From Phylloscopus collybita (Eukaryota > Chordata > Aves > Passeriformes > Phylloscopidae): DNA of 64,000 nucleotides. Made by a program: the position numbers and the translations under genes. The notes beneath the pieces are model-generated. The model made no database searches. It was not told where the DNA came from and saw only the letters and a list, made by a program, of their open reading frames with translations. The stretch lies in NCBI GenBank assembly GCA_027886175.1, contig JAJNNQ010000019.1:15114501-15178500 (forward strand). The letters are read 5' to 3'. Shown piece after piece: positions 45,229 to 55,066 of the stretch (the first letter of the stretch is position 1; each line of letters opens with the position of its first letter).

Positions 45229-45505
45229 GTCCCTGGGGATGTGCAGTGGGGTGTCCCTGAGGATGTGCTGTGGGGTGCCCTGGGGATGTGCAGTGGGGTG
45301 CCCTGGGGATGTGCTGTGGGGTGCCCTGGGGATGTGCCATGGGGTGCCCTGGGGATGTGCCATGGGGTGCCCTGGGGATGTGCAGTGGGGTGTCCCTGGG
45401 GATGTGCCGTGGGGTGTCCCTGGGGATGTGCTGTGGGGTGTCCCTGGGGATGTGCAGTGGGGTGTCCCTGGGGATGTGCAGTGGGGTGTCCCTGGGGATG
45501 TGCCG
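45229..45505. repeat. 23/24-bp minisatellite upstream of the start-codon exon
   Basis: About 12 units built on CCCTGGGGATGTGCAGTGGG, 23 bp when joined by GTG and 24 bp when joined by TGT. It ends about 90 bases before the exon 2 acceptor. Confidence 0.95.
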
Positions 45506-45594
45506 CGCCCCAGGCACAGGGGAGAGAGCACGGGCACGGAGCTGGGCTGGGCACCAGAGCAGCAGTGCCAGGGCTGGCTCTGCCCCCCCTGCAG

Positions 45595-45798
45595 GCTCCT
45601 GCTGAGATGGCGAGCGCAGAGCCCGACTCTGAGGACGCAGCTGAAGCTGAAGAGGCCGTCTATGAGGTGATGCCCTGTGACAGGATGGAGCTGAGCCAGC
45701 GCCTGGCCGTGGAGGAGCTGATCACCACCGAGGCCAGCTACGTCCACAACATCCAGCTGTGCGTGTCGGACATCCGGGCACACCTCCAGCAGAAGCAG
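45595..45798 (+). CDS. ARHGEF37: ARHGEF37 exon 2, start codon and beginning of DH domain
   Basis: Acceptor CCCCTGCAG ends at 45594, twelve untranslated bases follow, then ATG at 45607. Encodes residues 1-64, acidic at first, then [20 protein letters not shown], the first conserved DH segment. The frame is open upstream through a minisatellite, but the acceptor and protein similarity fix the start here. Donor GTGACA follows 45798. Confidence 0.93.
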
Positions 45799-48700
45799 GT
45801 GACACGGGGCACCTCCCCCTGCCCGGGGGCTGGGGACTGCTGGGTGAACCTGAGCTGTGAGATGCCCAAATCAGTGCTCGTGCTCCTGCCAGCTCCCTGT
45901 GCGCCCCCTCACCAGCCAAGGTCTGGGGCTGGATGCACCTTGGGTCTGACCCAGAGCAGCCACCCTGTGACTTTAACCCTGTCCTACCTGGGAGCCCAGA
46001 CAGGTCTCAGAATTCCCAAGGGCTCCTGGGACAGAGTATCACTCCAGCTCCTGGGGCAGACAGAAGGTCAGCAGGAGTGCCTCTAGAACGCCTGCTCCAT
46101 CTCTGATCTATTTGGCTTAGCCTGGGGCATCTTTGTTCCCTTCAGCTGCCTGAGCTTGACCTGGAAGGACTCTTCTCTAACACCGACGACATCCTGCATG
46201 TCTCCAGACGGTTTCTGAAGGGTCTGGAGGCCACGGCTGGCCAGGAGCAGGAGGAGCAGCTGCACTGCATCAGTAAGTGGTGCAGTGCCAAGGGCTGCCC
46301 CGTGCCCACCCACCTTGGGGGGGGGTGTGCCAGCCCAGCCCCCTGCCCTGCCACCTCCTGCTCCTGGCAAGGCTGAGCTGCCCAGCCTGCAGACAGGGAT
46401 GGGGACAGCACCAGGCTCAGCTTAGCAGGGTGCCCGGGGGGCAGAGCCCTGCCCTGGCATGCTTGGCATTGCTCCACTGGCTTTGCCCTTCCAGCAGGCT
46501 GGGGAGAAACCCCTGCCTTCCCTGAGCCCATGGGAAAGGACCCTCCTCTCCAGCCCCACTCTCCTTCCCCAGGCACCCTGTTCCAGGAGTTCAAGGAAGA
46601 GATGGAGACTGTCTACAAGACCTACTGTGCCAGCTACGACCACGCCCTGCAGCTGGTGGAGAGCTACCGCAGGGAGCCCCGGCTGCAGGAGGAGATCCTG
46701 GACACCCTGAATGCCACTGTGTAGGTCCCTGCTGCTGAGCCACTGCCCCCCTGTCCCTGTTTCACATCCTGGCTTTGCCCTTCTTCTGTCTCTGGACAAG
46801 CTGCCTGCATGGATCTGTATCACCAGGCTGGGTGTCATATCATGGCCACCACCTTTGTGGCACTTCCTGGTGCAATCCCTGGCAGCTTGTCCTGGGCCCT
46901 TGGTTCATAATCTTTTATGATGGATCCCAAAATAAGGGATGGGTGACATCCACAGCTGCTGCCTCCCCAATCCCCAGATTGACCAGAGGGACACAGGCTG
47001 GCCCTGGGGGACATGCCAAAGCCCTCCTGAGCTATCACAAACACTGTCAGAGCCTGGAGAGCAGGAGTGGCAGTGGAGGAGCTCCTGGGATGTGCTGCTT
47101 AGGGCACAGGCAATGTGATTTCCAAAAGAGAGATGCCTTCCCTGCAGGTGGGAAGGGAGACACTCTGCCAACACTGTCCCTCCCTGCTGCCCTCAGAGCA
47201 GGCTCTGATCCCATGTCCCAGGGCTGGACAAGCACAGGGAGGCAGGACACCCACCCAGGGCTGGCACTGCCCTCAGGGCTGGCAGGGACAGAGTCCCCCT
47301 GCAGCTGGAGGGGAGCAGGGGTTCCCAGCCAGACATGCCCCACACCATCTGGGCTGCTCTCTCCCAAAAACCCTCCCAGAGAAGCTGTGGAGAAGCAGCA
47401 GGGCAGGGAGGCAGCCCTGCACACCAACCCTGAGCAATTCCCCTCTCCATCAGGCCTCACACGGGCGCGTCAGACCTCAGCTTCTTCCTGGTGATGCCCG
47501 TGCAGAGGGTCACCAAGTACCCTCTGCTGCTGGGGAAGATCCTGGAGAACACCCCGAGCAGTGCCAGGGCCCACTCAGCCCTGCAGGCAGCAGTCCGTGC
47601 CATGGCCCAGGTCAATGCCAACATCAACGAGTACAAACGGCGCCGGGAAGTGGGTGAGTGGCCAGGGCCTTGGTGCAGGGGAGGACACAGCACCCAGCCC
47701 AACCCCAGTGGTCTCCTGGGCCCTAATTCCCATTTTAGTCACTTCAAAGCTCTCCTGCTTTCTACTTAACCCTGCCTGGTGGAGCTGCAGGCGCTGTGCA
47801 GGCAGCTCCTGGAACTGCTCTGCTCCTGTAAGTGCCACTCTGTGTCGCTGTGGGACGCAATAAAATGGAGACACGGAGTGGACAGAAGGCTGCTGGACCC
47901 CTCGTGAGGAGGAGCCACAAGTTTATTTTCTAAGCTTCTTTTATACTTTTTACAAATGTGCCCACCTTAGAGGTGGGACCCCTGAGAACCATTGGTCACT
48001 TCCAGAGATCACCACGTGAAGTCCCTCCTCTGGGAACGAATGTAGAAAACATGATAGTTTACAATGTGTGACCTTGTTCACCAGTTTCAGTCCCTGGGAG
48101 CAGAATTCCCTAAACCTAAAACATGGCAGGCACAAATTGTGGCAACAACTCTGGGCAAGCAAGACCCAAAGGCTGCAGGAGCAGGGTGGCATGGGGGGGC
48201 TGGGGACAAAACCAGTCTGTCCACATTCCTGGGGCTGGGGAACAGGGAATAACAGTCCTGCCCTTGGGATAGGAGAAATCAGGCTCCCCACAGATGGGAG
48301 CTTGCCCTTCTTTTAGCTTTCCCCAGTCCTTTCCTTCTTTGATGTGGCTTGTGCTTATCCTGTTGATCAGCCCCTTGTGCTGTTCACCTTCCTTGCCTGC
48401 TCAGCCATGAAATCTCCTCTTCTGATCTTTTTTTCCCCCCTGCTTCGTGTCCTGGCACGCCGAGGCAGCCACCAAATACAACAAGGCCGAGCACCTGACG
48501 CTGCGGGACCGCCTGGCGCGCCTCAACACCCACTCCATCGCCAAGAAAACCACGCGCCTCAGCCGGCTCCTGATGCACGAGGCCGGCATCGTGGCCAAGG
48601 TGGGCAGCCCTCACCCCCTGCCCTCACCCCCTGCCCTCACCCTTGCCCCTCCTTGGCTCCTTTCTGGGGCGTTTTGCTGCTCCTGAGGTGCCTCAATAGC

Positions 48701-51700
48701 AGAACGGGCAGCACAGGGCCAGCATGGGGTGGGGTGGCTGACGCTGCCCCCTGGTCCTCCATCATCCTGAGGACCAGTGGGACAGCAGGGGTGCAGGGAC
48801 ACGCCTCACTCCCCACCCCAGAGCATTGCAGGGCAGCACTTTGGCCCCCAAAGGACCTGCAGGATCCTTGGGCCCCACCCCAGCAAAAGGAAAGACACCC
48901 CAGTGTTCCCCACGACCACACCAAGGGCCTGTTGCTGCCTGCACCTTTGCAGATTCATGGAGCCCTCCAGGGTCTGCCCTGCCTGTCCCAGCCCTGTGAG
49001 CTCCAGGCAGGTGCCTGGCTGCTGTTTCAGCCCCCAGTGATGGGCACCACCCTGCCCATGCTGCCTCTTTCCCCACAGACTGAGGACAAGGAATATGACG
49101 ACCTGGAAGAGAAGTTCCAGTGTGTGGCATCCGGCGTGGCCACACTGAAGGAGAACGTGGCATCCTACCTGGGCCATTTAGAGGTAAAACCCTGACCCAC
49201 AAAGCCAGGGCTTTGCCCCACTCCCTCAGGAGCTGCTCCTCGGGTTTGTGGAATACTTTCAAGCCCTGTGGAAACCAGGAGCTGTTGGGGATGTTCAGGG
49301 ATTTGCAGCTGAGCTGTTGTGTCAGGGAGTTGCACAACATCCAAGGATTGCTCAGGTCCAGGGGAGTTTAAAGCAAAGCTGAGCCTTTGACAACACTGTC
49401 TGAGCTGGTGTCATTTGAGAATAATCTGTTCTTAAACTTATCATTATTTCAAGGTCTTAAATGATTGAAAAGGCCGGCTGTTGTTCAGCCTGGGAATTCT
49501 TGCTTTAATAATGTGCATGAGGCAGAAACGTCCCCAGATCAGGCCTGACAACAAATTGCCCTTCTGAAATCACCTGGGTCAGCAGCTGCCACGATTTTCT
49601 CATGGCAATCCCTTGGGGCATGTGAGGAAAATGAAAGTCTGAGCGCTGGCAAAACATGCAATCCCCAGACACGGCATTATCAGGAAAACCTCGGGAAGCG
49701 GCCGAAGGTTCTGCAGCAATTCCTGGGCTGGAAAGACCTTGCAGGGAAAGACTGACAAGGGCTGCCCACACAGGATCGTTGGGAAAGAGGTAAAGGAGCG
49801 TGGTGCTTCCTCCCTTGCAGGCATTCCTGCTGCCCAGCCCACACCAGTGTGACCTGCAGATGGACCAGGGGCCTGCCCAGCAGCAGCGCCGCCTCTCAGA
49901 GCTGCTCCAGAGCACCGTTTTCCCGGAGTTTGTGAGTGCTCCTTCCCTGCACATCTCCTTCTGCACTCCCTCCTTCTGCCAGGGCACAGTGGGGGCTGGC
50001 AGCCAGCAGCTGAGGGCACCCCAGTGTCCTCACAGAGCCCCGGAGCCCAGCTTGGCAGGCAGAGCCAGGAGCCAGTAACAAGATCCACCAGCAGTCCCTG
50101 AGACATGAAGTGAGAGAGCAGCTCCAGGGAAGAAGGGAGGGCAGGGACAGAGACACAGCAACAACACAGCTCCTGAGCCCATCCAGGGCAGGGATGAGCT
50201 GCAGTGTCTGTCTGATGTGTATCCAGGGAGATGGGGAGGAGAGCAGAACACCCCAAGGCAGAGGCAGAGAGCCCTTAAATGGGCTCTGGGCAGGGCTGTG
50301 GGGAGAGGCTCAGCTGAGACTGCTCTGAGCCATCCAAGGGTCCTGCCCAGCTGTTTCCATGGAGCACAAATTTGGAATTTGTGTTGGGATTGACTGCTCC
50401 TTCCCAAGGGTTTGGCTTGCTTGGCATCCTGTGTGTGTCCCAGGTGCTCCCCACTCCACACAAGCCCCTCCACAGATCCCCAGGCCTCTTCCCCCCGTCC
50501 CTGTGCTGGCAGCTGCTCCTGTCTGGGGGCCTCACATGGCAATTGGGGTTCTCTCCCCTCCCAGAAGCAGCGTCTGCAGAGGTTGGTGTGGCAGCCCCTG
50601 TGCAGCCTCTCAGACATGCTGGAGGGGCCCCAGCAGCTGGTCAGGAAGCACCTGGACAAGCTGCTGGACTACGAGGAGATCCAGGAGAGGAAGAGCGAGG
50701 TGGGCAGCGTCAGCTACGACGAGGAGGCCGCCATGAACACCTACCTGGCCATCAACGACCTGCTGCTGGCCGAGCTCCCCCAGTTCAACCAGGTGGCCGT
50801 GCAGCTCCTGGGGCAGATCCTGCGCTCCTTCAGCGCCCTGCAGTTGGACTTGGCCACCCAGGTCCTGCGCCACGCAGAAAAGGAGCTGGAGCAGGTGAGT
50901 GGGACCCAGGAGCTGAGCTAGAACTGAGCTAGAACTGAGCTGAGCTAGAACTGAGCTGTGCTAGAACTGAGCTGTGCTAGAACTGAGCTAGAACTGAGCT
51001 GAGCTAGAACTGAGCTGTGCTAGAACTGAGCTAGAACTGAGCTGAGCTAGAACTGAGCTGTGCTAGAACTGAGCTAGAACTGAGCTGAGCTAGAACTGAG
51101 CTAGAACTGAGCTGTGCTAGAACTGAGCTAGAACTGAGCTGAGCTAGAACTGAGCTGTGCTAGAGCTGCCTTCTCCAGGCTTGGGAGATCTCTCAGATAT
51201 CAGGGCACTGAAGGTTTGCTGTGGCCCAGCTGCTCTTGCAGACACACATCTGTGAGGATCTGCAAGGATCTCACTTCCCTCCTGCCTGAGGAAAGCCAAA
51301 TTTTCTCTTCTGCACTGTCAGAAACAGTCCTGCTTTCTGTTTGTGGATGCTGCTGGTGATTTATTGATGTGCTGCTGTCTGAGAGATCAGTGTGAACTCA
51401 GAGCTCCTGGGAACCCTGTGCCAGGAAGGCAGGGAGGAGAAAGGCAGCTCCTTCCCTGGCTTGGGGAACAGCTTTCCCCAGCCCCATCTGCTGGGAGATG
51501 TTTCCAGAACTCCTCACTGCTCAGGACTCTGAGCCTGATGTTTGTAAATACTGAGAGTGAGGGCTGTCAAAAGCCCTGGGGTGGAGCACAGCCCTGGCCT
51601 GAGGCAGGACCAGGAGGAGAACGAGGTGCAGCTCAAAGCCAGAGAGGAGCACCTTTGATCCCCTGTGCAAGGTGAATTTAGTGGTCAGATCTGGCCTCTT

Positions 51701-53969
51701 GCTTTCTCACCCCTTTTCTTCTTCCTGCTTCCCTTCTCCCCCTACCCAGAGCTCTTCCTCTCTCAGGGCCCTCCCTGACCCCAGTCTGTCTCCACAGCTG
51801 CCCCATGGCCACATGCCCCTGCCCAGCTTCTGGAAGGTGGTGGAGGACACCCTGCAGCAGTCGGGGGCTCAGCTCCGTGCCTTCTGCCAGGCCTTTGAGA
51901 CCATCACACCGAGCCCTGGCACGCTGGTAGGGGCTGGGCAGGGCCAGCTGGATCAAGAGGGAGGTTGGATTGTGGCTTCCCAGTGCACAAAATCCCCTTG
52001 CTGGGAAGGCTGGCTCAGAATGTGGCCCTGGGGGTTGCCACAGTATTTCCCCTGAGGGCAGCTGGCTGGGGGTAAGCAGGGATGGAACAGCTCAGCTCTG
52101 CTGGTTCTGGACACTCATCTCCAAACCTGGGGGTGGAGCAGGGACTGTGAAGGAGTTTTTCCTCTTCAGCTGTCCCTGGGATGTGAAAGGAGAGCAGGTG
52201 TACCTGGAGGGCCTCAGTACCCCGTGTGTCTCACTGAATGCTCCTCTGTCTCGTGCTCCCCACCAGCCTCTGACCCCTGCTGAGGAGAGGAAGGTCCTTT
52301 CCCTTGTGAGCAAGCATGGCCCAGACAAGCTTTACCAAGTCACCAGCAACATCAGTGGCAGCAGAGACCTGGACCTGACCTTGCTGAGGGGACAGATCGT
52401 GGCTCTGCTGCAGAGCGCTGACACCAAGGGCAACACCAGCAGGTGGCTGGTGGATGCTGGAGGTACTGTGAGCTCTGTGGGCAGCCCCTCCTCACCCTGG
52501 CACCAGGGCCAGGTTCACCTGAAACATTTTCTGATCTGATGAAACAGCAGGCCGTGGTCTCCTGGCTGCTCCCTTGCAGGCTGTGCCCAGCCTGAGGCCA
52601 CCTCAGCTTTGCCATCAGCTGTGGGGTTCAGGTGTCCTGACTGATTTGAGGTGTCATGGCTGGGAAAGGAGAAGCCATGCACACTGAAACACATGAAATT
52701 CCTTTTATTTTGGCTGGCATTTCTCCTGGATATCCCCTAGTGATGGACTAGTTGGAGCAGGGTTGCTGTGCCACGCCAGGCAACAACCAAAATGTCATTC
52801 CTGTCTCCTGCAGCCAGCCCTGCATGTGCCAGGCAGCAGAGCCCCATGACCTGTGTGTCCCATGTCCTGCAGGTCCCCGAGGGTTTGTTCCTGCTGCAAA
52901 ACTCCGGCCCTACAGCCCAGCACCAGTCCAGCAGCCTGGGGTGGACCTGCTGACCCTGGACAGCGGCACGGAGAGGAGACACTCCTATCAATTCCCTGAA
53001 GCTCCCAGGCCACAGGTGGCCACCTTCACCCCAAGGTTCCAGGTGAGAGTGAGGGACATCCCCGGGGCCATTTCTAGCAAGCCCACCAGCTCCCTGCTAG
53101 TCCTTGTGTGGGTGGGAAGGTGGACCTGCTTTTCCAGGTGTCCTTGTTAGGAGCAGGGTGGACAGGGCAAGAGAAGTGTCCTCGGTGGGTCCCCATCCCC
53201 TCCATCCCCCCCATCCCCCCCATCCCCCCCATCCCCTCCATCCCCCCCATCCCCCCCATCCCCCCCATCCCCTCCATCCCCCCCATCCCCCCCATCCCCC
53301 CCATCCCCTCCATCCCCTCCATCCCCTCCATCCCCCCCATCCCCCCCATCCCCTCCATCCCCTCCATCCCCCCCATCACCTCCATCCCCCCCATCCCCTC
53401 CATCCCCCCCATCACCTCCATCCCCCCCATCACCTCCATCACCTCCATCCCCTCCATCCCCTCCATCCCCTCCATCCCCCCCATCCCCTCCATCCCCCCC
53501 ATCCCCTCCATCCCCTCCATCCCCCCCATCCCCTCCATCCCCCCCATCCCCCCCATCCCCCCCATCCCCTCCATCCCCCCCATCACCTCCATCCCCCTCA
53601 TCACCTCCATCCCCTCCATCCCCACCATCACCTCCATCCCCGGCACTGCTGCGCTGTCCTCTGGGAATTGCCTGTCCTGCCACATCCTTCCCCCCTTAAC
53701 TCCCAGCTCCAGCAAGGGCTTCCTCCCTCCCTCCCTCCTTCCTTCCCTGCCTTCCACAGGTGGTGGCCGGCTTCTCCTTCGCAGCCAGGAGCCCGCAGGA
53801 GGTGAGCCTGCAGGCCGGGCAGCCCGTGGTGGTGCTGGAGCCCCACGACAAGAAGGGGAGCACTGAGTGGAGCCTGGTGGAGGTGAATGGCCAGAGGGGC
53901 TACGTGCCCTCCAGCTACCTGGTGACCGTGCCCGTGCAGGAGCCCGCGGGCTGGAGCCTGCCCGTGTGA
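45607..53969 (+). CDS. ARHGEF37: Rho guanine nucleotide exchange factor 37 (DH-BAR-SH3-SH3)
   Basis: Twelve coding exons: 45607-45798, 46146-46272, 46573-46720, 47454-47653, 48469-48599, 49079-49183, 49821-49931, 50565-50894, 51798-51926, 52267-52462, 52873-53042 and 53760-53969. They total 2049 nt, 682 residues and TGA; the human protein is about 675. All borders are GT-AG and phases match. A DH domain (about 30-215) starts [15 protein letters not shown] and includes [15 protein letters not shown] helical BAR-type region (about 240-450) follows, then SH3 domains at about 505-575 and 615-672, the second with the end motif RGYVPSSYL. There is no PH domain, which fits the DNMBP/ARHGEF37-38 group. 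The family is thought to couple Rho-GTPase activation to membrane curvature and endocytic partners. The ATG has G at -3 and +4. Codon use is strongly GC-rich. Confidence 0.95.
45799..46145 (+). other. ARHGEF37: ARHGEF37 intron 2
   Basis: Small intron; no internal feature recognised. Confidence 0.8.
46146..46272 (+). CDS. ARHGEF37: ARHGEF37 exon 3, DH domain
   Basis: Encodes residues 65-106 plus one base. It begins [16 protein letters not shown], matching LFSNIDDI of the human protein. Acceptor CCTTCAG ends at 46145; donor GTAAGT starts at 46273. Confidence 0.95.
46573..46720 (+). CDS. ARHGEF37: ARHGEF37 exon 4, DH domain
   Basis: Encodes [20 protein letters not shown] and on to LDTLNATV, with the [12 protein letters not shown] helix typical of DH domains. 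Acceptor CCCCAG ends at 46572. The donor GTAGGT at 46721 is chosen because it keeps frame with the next exon; reading on gives an immediate TAG. Confidence 0.93.
46721..47453 (+). other. ARHGEF37: ARHGEF37 intron 4
   Basis: GC-rich intron without recognisable repeat or further exon. Confidence 0.8.
47454..47653 (+). CDS. ARHGEF37: ARHGEF37 exon 5, core of DH domain
   Basis: Encodes [20 protein letters not shown] followed by [13 protein letters not shown], the most conserved DH helix, which contacts the GTPase. Ends NEYKRRREV plus one base. Acceptor CATCAG ends at 47453; donor GTGAGT starts at 47654. Confidence 0.95.
47654..48468 (+). other. ARHGEF37: ARHGEF37 intron 5
   Basis: Contains a solo LTR (47843-48147) in antisense orientation; otherwise unremarkable. 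A pyrimidine tract precedes the acceptor at 48468. Confidence 0.85.
47843..48147 (-). mobile_element. Solo LTR copy 4 with perfect target duplication
   Basis: 305 bp, the same family as the copies near 28 kb. Flanked by ACTCTG on both sides (47837-47842 and 48148-48153). On the minus strand it begins TGTTGCC and ends GCGACA, with CCAAT and AATAAA-like signals between. It is antisense to ARHGEF37, the orientation usually tolerated in introns. Confidence 0.94.
48469..48599 (+). CDS. ARHGEF37: ARHGEF37 exon 6, DH-BAR linker
   Basis: Encodes [20 protein letters not shown] to MHEAGIVAK, close to the human segment LTLRERLARINTHTLSKKT. Acceptor AGGCAG ends at 48468; donor GTGGGC starts at 48600. 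Confidence 0.95.
48600..49078 (+). other. ARHGEF37: ARHGEF37 intron 6
   Basis: No internal feature recognised apart from a short CCCTCACCCCCTG direct repeat at its start. Confidence 0.8.
49079..49183 (+). CDS. ARHGEF37: ARHGEF37 exon 7, start of BAR region
   Basis: Encodes residues 267-301 ([14 protein letters not shown] to SYLGHLE), in phase 0 at both ends. Acceptor CCACAG ends at 49078; donor GTAAAA starts at 49184. Confidence 0.95.
49184..49820 (+). other. ARHGEF37: ARHGEF37 intron 7
   Basis: Its middle part (about 49380-49520) is more AT-rich than the surrounding DNA. Nothing else recognised. Confidence 0.8.
49821..49931 (+). CDS. ARHGEF37: ARHGEF37 exon 8, BAR region
   Basis: Encodes residues 302-338 ([10 protein letters not shown] to QSTVFPEF). 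The first residues align with AFLYFRPHEY of the human protein, but the middle is clearly diverged ([10 protein letters not shown]), so this is the least conserved BAR exon. Acceptor TTGCAG ends at 49820; donor GTGAGT starts at 49932. Confidence 0.92.
49932..50564 (+). other. ARHGEF37: ARHGEF37 intron 8
   Basis: Unremarkable GC-rich intron; no repeat or exon seen. Confidence 0.8.
50565..50894 (+). CDS. ARHGEF37: ARHGEF37 exon 9, main BAR helices
   Basis: At 330 nt the largest exon, residues 339-448. Contains [26 protein letters not shown] and [17 protein letters not shown], the long amphipathic helices of the BAR region. Acceptor CTCCCAG ends at 50564; donor GTGAGT starts at 50895. A tandem repeat begins about 15 bases after the donor. 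Confidence 0.95.
50895..51797 (+). other. ARHGEF37: ARHGEF37 intron 9
   Basis: The first 270 bases are a tandem array (50910-51163). The rest has no recognised feature. Confidence 0.8.
50910..51163. repeat. 11/16-bp tandem array in intron 9
   Basis: Units GAGCTAGAACT (11 bp) and GAGCTGTGCTAGAACT or GAGCTGAGCTAGAACT (16 bp) alternate in a nested pattern. The array starts only about 15 bases from the exon 9 donor and includes many potential AG and GCTAGAAC branch-like words. Confidence 0.95.
51798..51926 (+). CDS. ARHGEF37: ARHGEF37 exon 10, linker before SH3-1
   Basis: Encodes residues 449-491 ([10 protein letters not shown] to TPSPGTL), including [20 protein letters not shown], the last helix before the SH3 domains. 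Acceptor CCACAG ends at 51797; donor GTAGGG starts at 51927. Confidence 0.93.
51927..52266 (+). other. ARHGEF37: ARHGEF37 intron 10
   Basis: Small intron; no internal feature recognised. Confidence 0.8.
52267..52462 (+). CDS. ARHGEF37: ARHGEF37 exon 11, first SH3 domain
   Basis: Encodes [14 protein letters not shown], then [20 protein letters not shown] and GRQ-type SH3 elements ending [10 protein letters not shown]. Acceptor CACCAG ends at 52266; donor GTACTG starts at 52463. Confidence 0.95.
52463..52872 (+). other. ARHGEF37: ARHGEF37 intron 11
   Basis: Contains TTTATT near 52705, a possible minus-strand AATAAA. No repeat or exon recognised. Confidence 0.75.
52873..53042 (+). CDS. ARHGEF37: ARHGEF37 exon 12, end of SH3-1 and inter-SH3 linker
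   Basis: Starts [14 protein letters not shown], the closing strand of the first SH3, followed by a proline-rich linker of about 40 residues that looks poorly conserved. Acceptor CTGCAG ends at 52872; donor GTGAGA starts at 53043. Confidence 0.93.
53043..53759 (+). other. ARHGEF37: ARHGEF37 intron 12
   Basis: Most of the intron is the CCATCCCCC array. A CT-rich tract with CTCC and TTCC repeats (about 53720-53755) leads into the acceptor. Confidence 0.85.
53191..53641. repeat. (CCATCCCCC)n 9-bp array, quadruplex-prone
   Basis: About 50 units of CCATCCCCC with CTC and ACC variants. The minus strand has regularly spaced runs of four to six G, ideal for G-quadruplexes; the plus strand (RNA sense) is pyrimidine-rich. 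The 9-base period gives endless open frames (repeats of IPP, HPP, GGD) that are not genes. Confidence 0.95.
53760..53969 (+). CDS. ARHGEF37: ARHGEF37 exon 13, second SH3 domain and stop
   Basis: Encodes residues 614-682 and TGA at 53967-53969. Contains [20 protein letters not shown], then [20 protein letters not shown], a complete SH3 fold. The end GWSLPV resembles the human end WGWSLPS. Acceptor TTCCACAG ends at 53759, downstream of a very long pyrimidine-rich array. Confidence 0.96.
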   Translation: MVAGFSFAARSPQEVSLQAGQPVVVLEPHDKKGSTEWSLVEVNGQRGYVPSSYLVTVPVQEPAGWSLPV

Positions 53970-54424
53970 GCGTGGCCAGCCCACACCGAGGGCACAGGAT
54001 GGGAGCAGCCAGCTTGGCACCCGAGGGCTCCTCACAGGAGATGCTGGAGAGGGGGGCAGCCCCAGGATGGGAAGGTGGTGGGAGGCACCTGGGGGACACG
54101 GCCCAGGGATGTGGGCGCGAGGATGGTGCTTGGGAGGCGCCTTTAGACGGGAGGTGTGAGGGTGCCAGGCCCAGTGTGGGTGTTGGCACAGAGCAAAGCG
54201 GCACCAGGGAGTGAGGGCAGGTGGCTGCAGTTCTCCAGGGGTCGGCTGAAATCCCTGCAAGTGGCAAATGTGTCCTGGGGGTGAGGAGGCAGTGTTAGAG
54301 CAGGACTGAGCAGCAAAGGTGCAGCACCGCAGAGGGGTCCTCAGTCAGGCGTGGGGCACTTGGACATCTGGGCACTGAGCAGCTGGGCACTTGGGCGTTT
54401 TGGGCGCTGGGCAGATGGGCACTG

Positions 54425-55048
54425 GCTACCTGGGCACCTGAGAAACTGGGCACCTGACAATTTGGCTACCTGGGCACCTGAGACACTGAGTACCTGGGCA
54501 CCTGGGAAACTGGGCACCTGGGCACCTGAGAATTTGGCTACCTGGGCACCTGAGACACTGAGTACCTGGGCACCTGAGAAACTGGGCACCTGGGCACATG
54601 AGAATTTGGCTACCTGGGCACCTGAGAAACTGGGCACCTGGGGACCTGAGAAACTGGGTGCCTGGGCACCTGAGAATTTGGCTACCTGGGCACCTGAGAC
54701 ACTGAGTACCTGGGCACCTGAGAAACTGGGCACCTGGGCACATGAGAATTTGGCTACCTGGGCACCTGAGAAACTGGGTGCCTGGGCACCTGAGAATTTG
54801 GCTACCTGGCCACCTGAGAAACTGGGCACCTGGGGACCTGAGAACTTGGCTACCTGGGCACCTGAGACACTGAGTACCTGGGCACCTGAGAAACTGGGCA
54901 CCTGGGAACCTGAGAATTTGGCTACCTGGGCACCTGAGACACTGAGTACCTGGGCACCTGAGAAACTGGGCACCTGGGAACCTGAGAATTTGGCTACCTG
55001 GGCACCTGAGACACTGAGTACCTGGGCACCTGAGAAACTGGGCACCTG
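54425..55048. repeat. 24-bp minisatellite with 72-bp super-unit
   Basis: Three 24-bp variants, marked by GACACTGAGTACC, GAAACTGGGCACC and GAATTTGGCTACC, mostly follow one another in fixed order, making a 72-bp super-unit. More degenerate copies extend left to about 54350. Confidence 0.95.
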
Positions 55049-55066
55049 TGCAGCGCTGGGCTGCGG

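Larger units (their letters stand above)
43193..45594 (+). other. ARHGEF37: ARHGEF37 intron 1
   Basis: Holds two minisatellites (43350-43590 and 45229-45505). The remaining roughly 1.6 kb shows no feature. Confidence 0.7.

Noticed and set aside
44686..46086. 466-codon frame leading into ARHGEF37 exon 2
   Set aside because: It contains the 23/24-bp array and reads through the exon 2 donor; acceptor at 45594 and similarity to the human protein support the shorter start at 45607.
53074..54267. 397-codon frame with GMEGM repeats and other frames (IPP, GGDGGD)
   Set aside because: By-products of the 9-bp CCATCCCCC array in ARHGEF37 intron 12.
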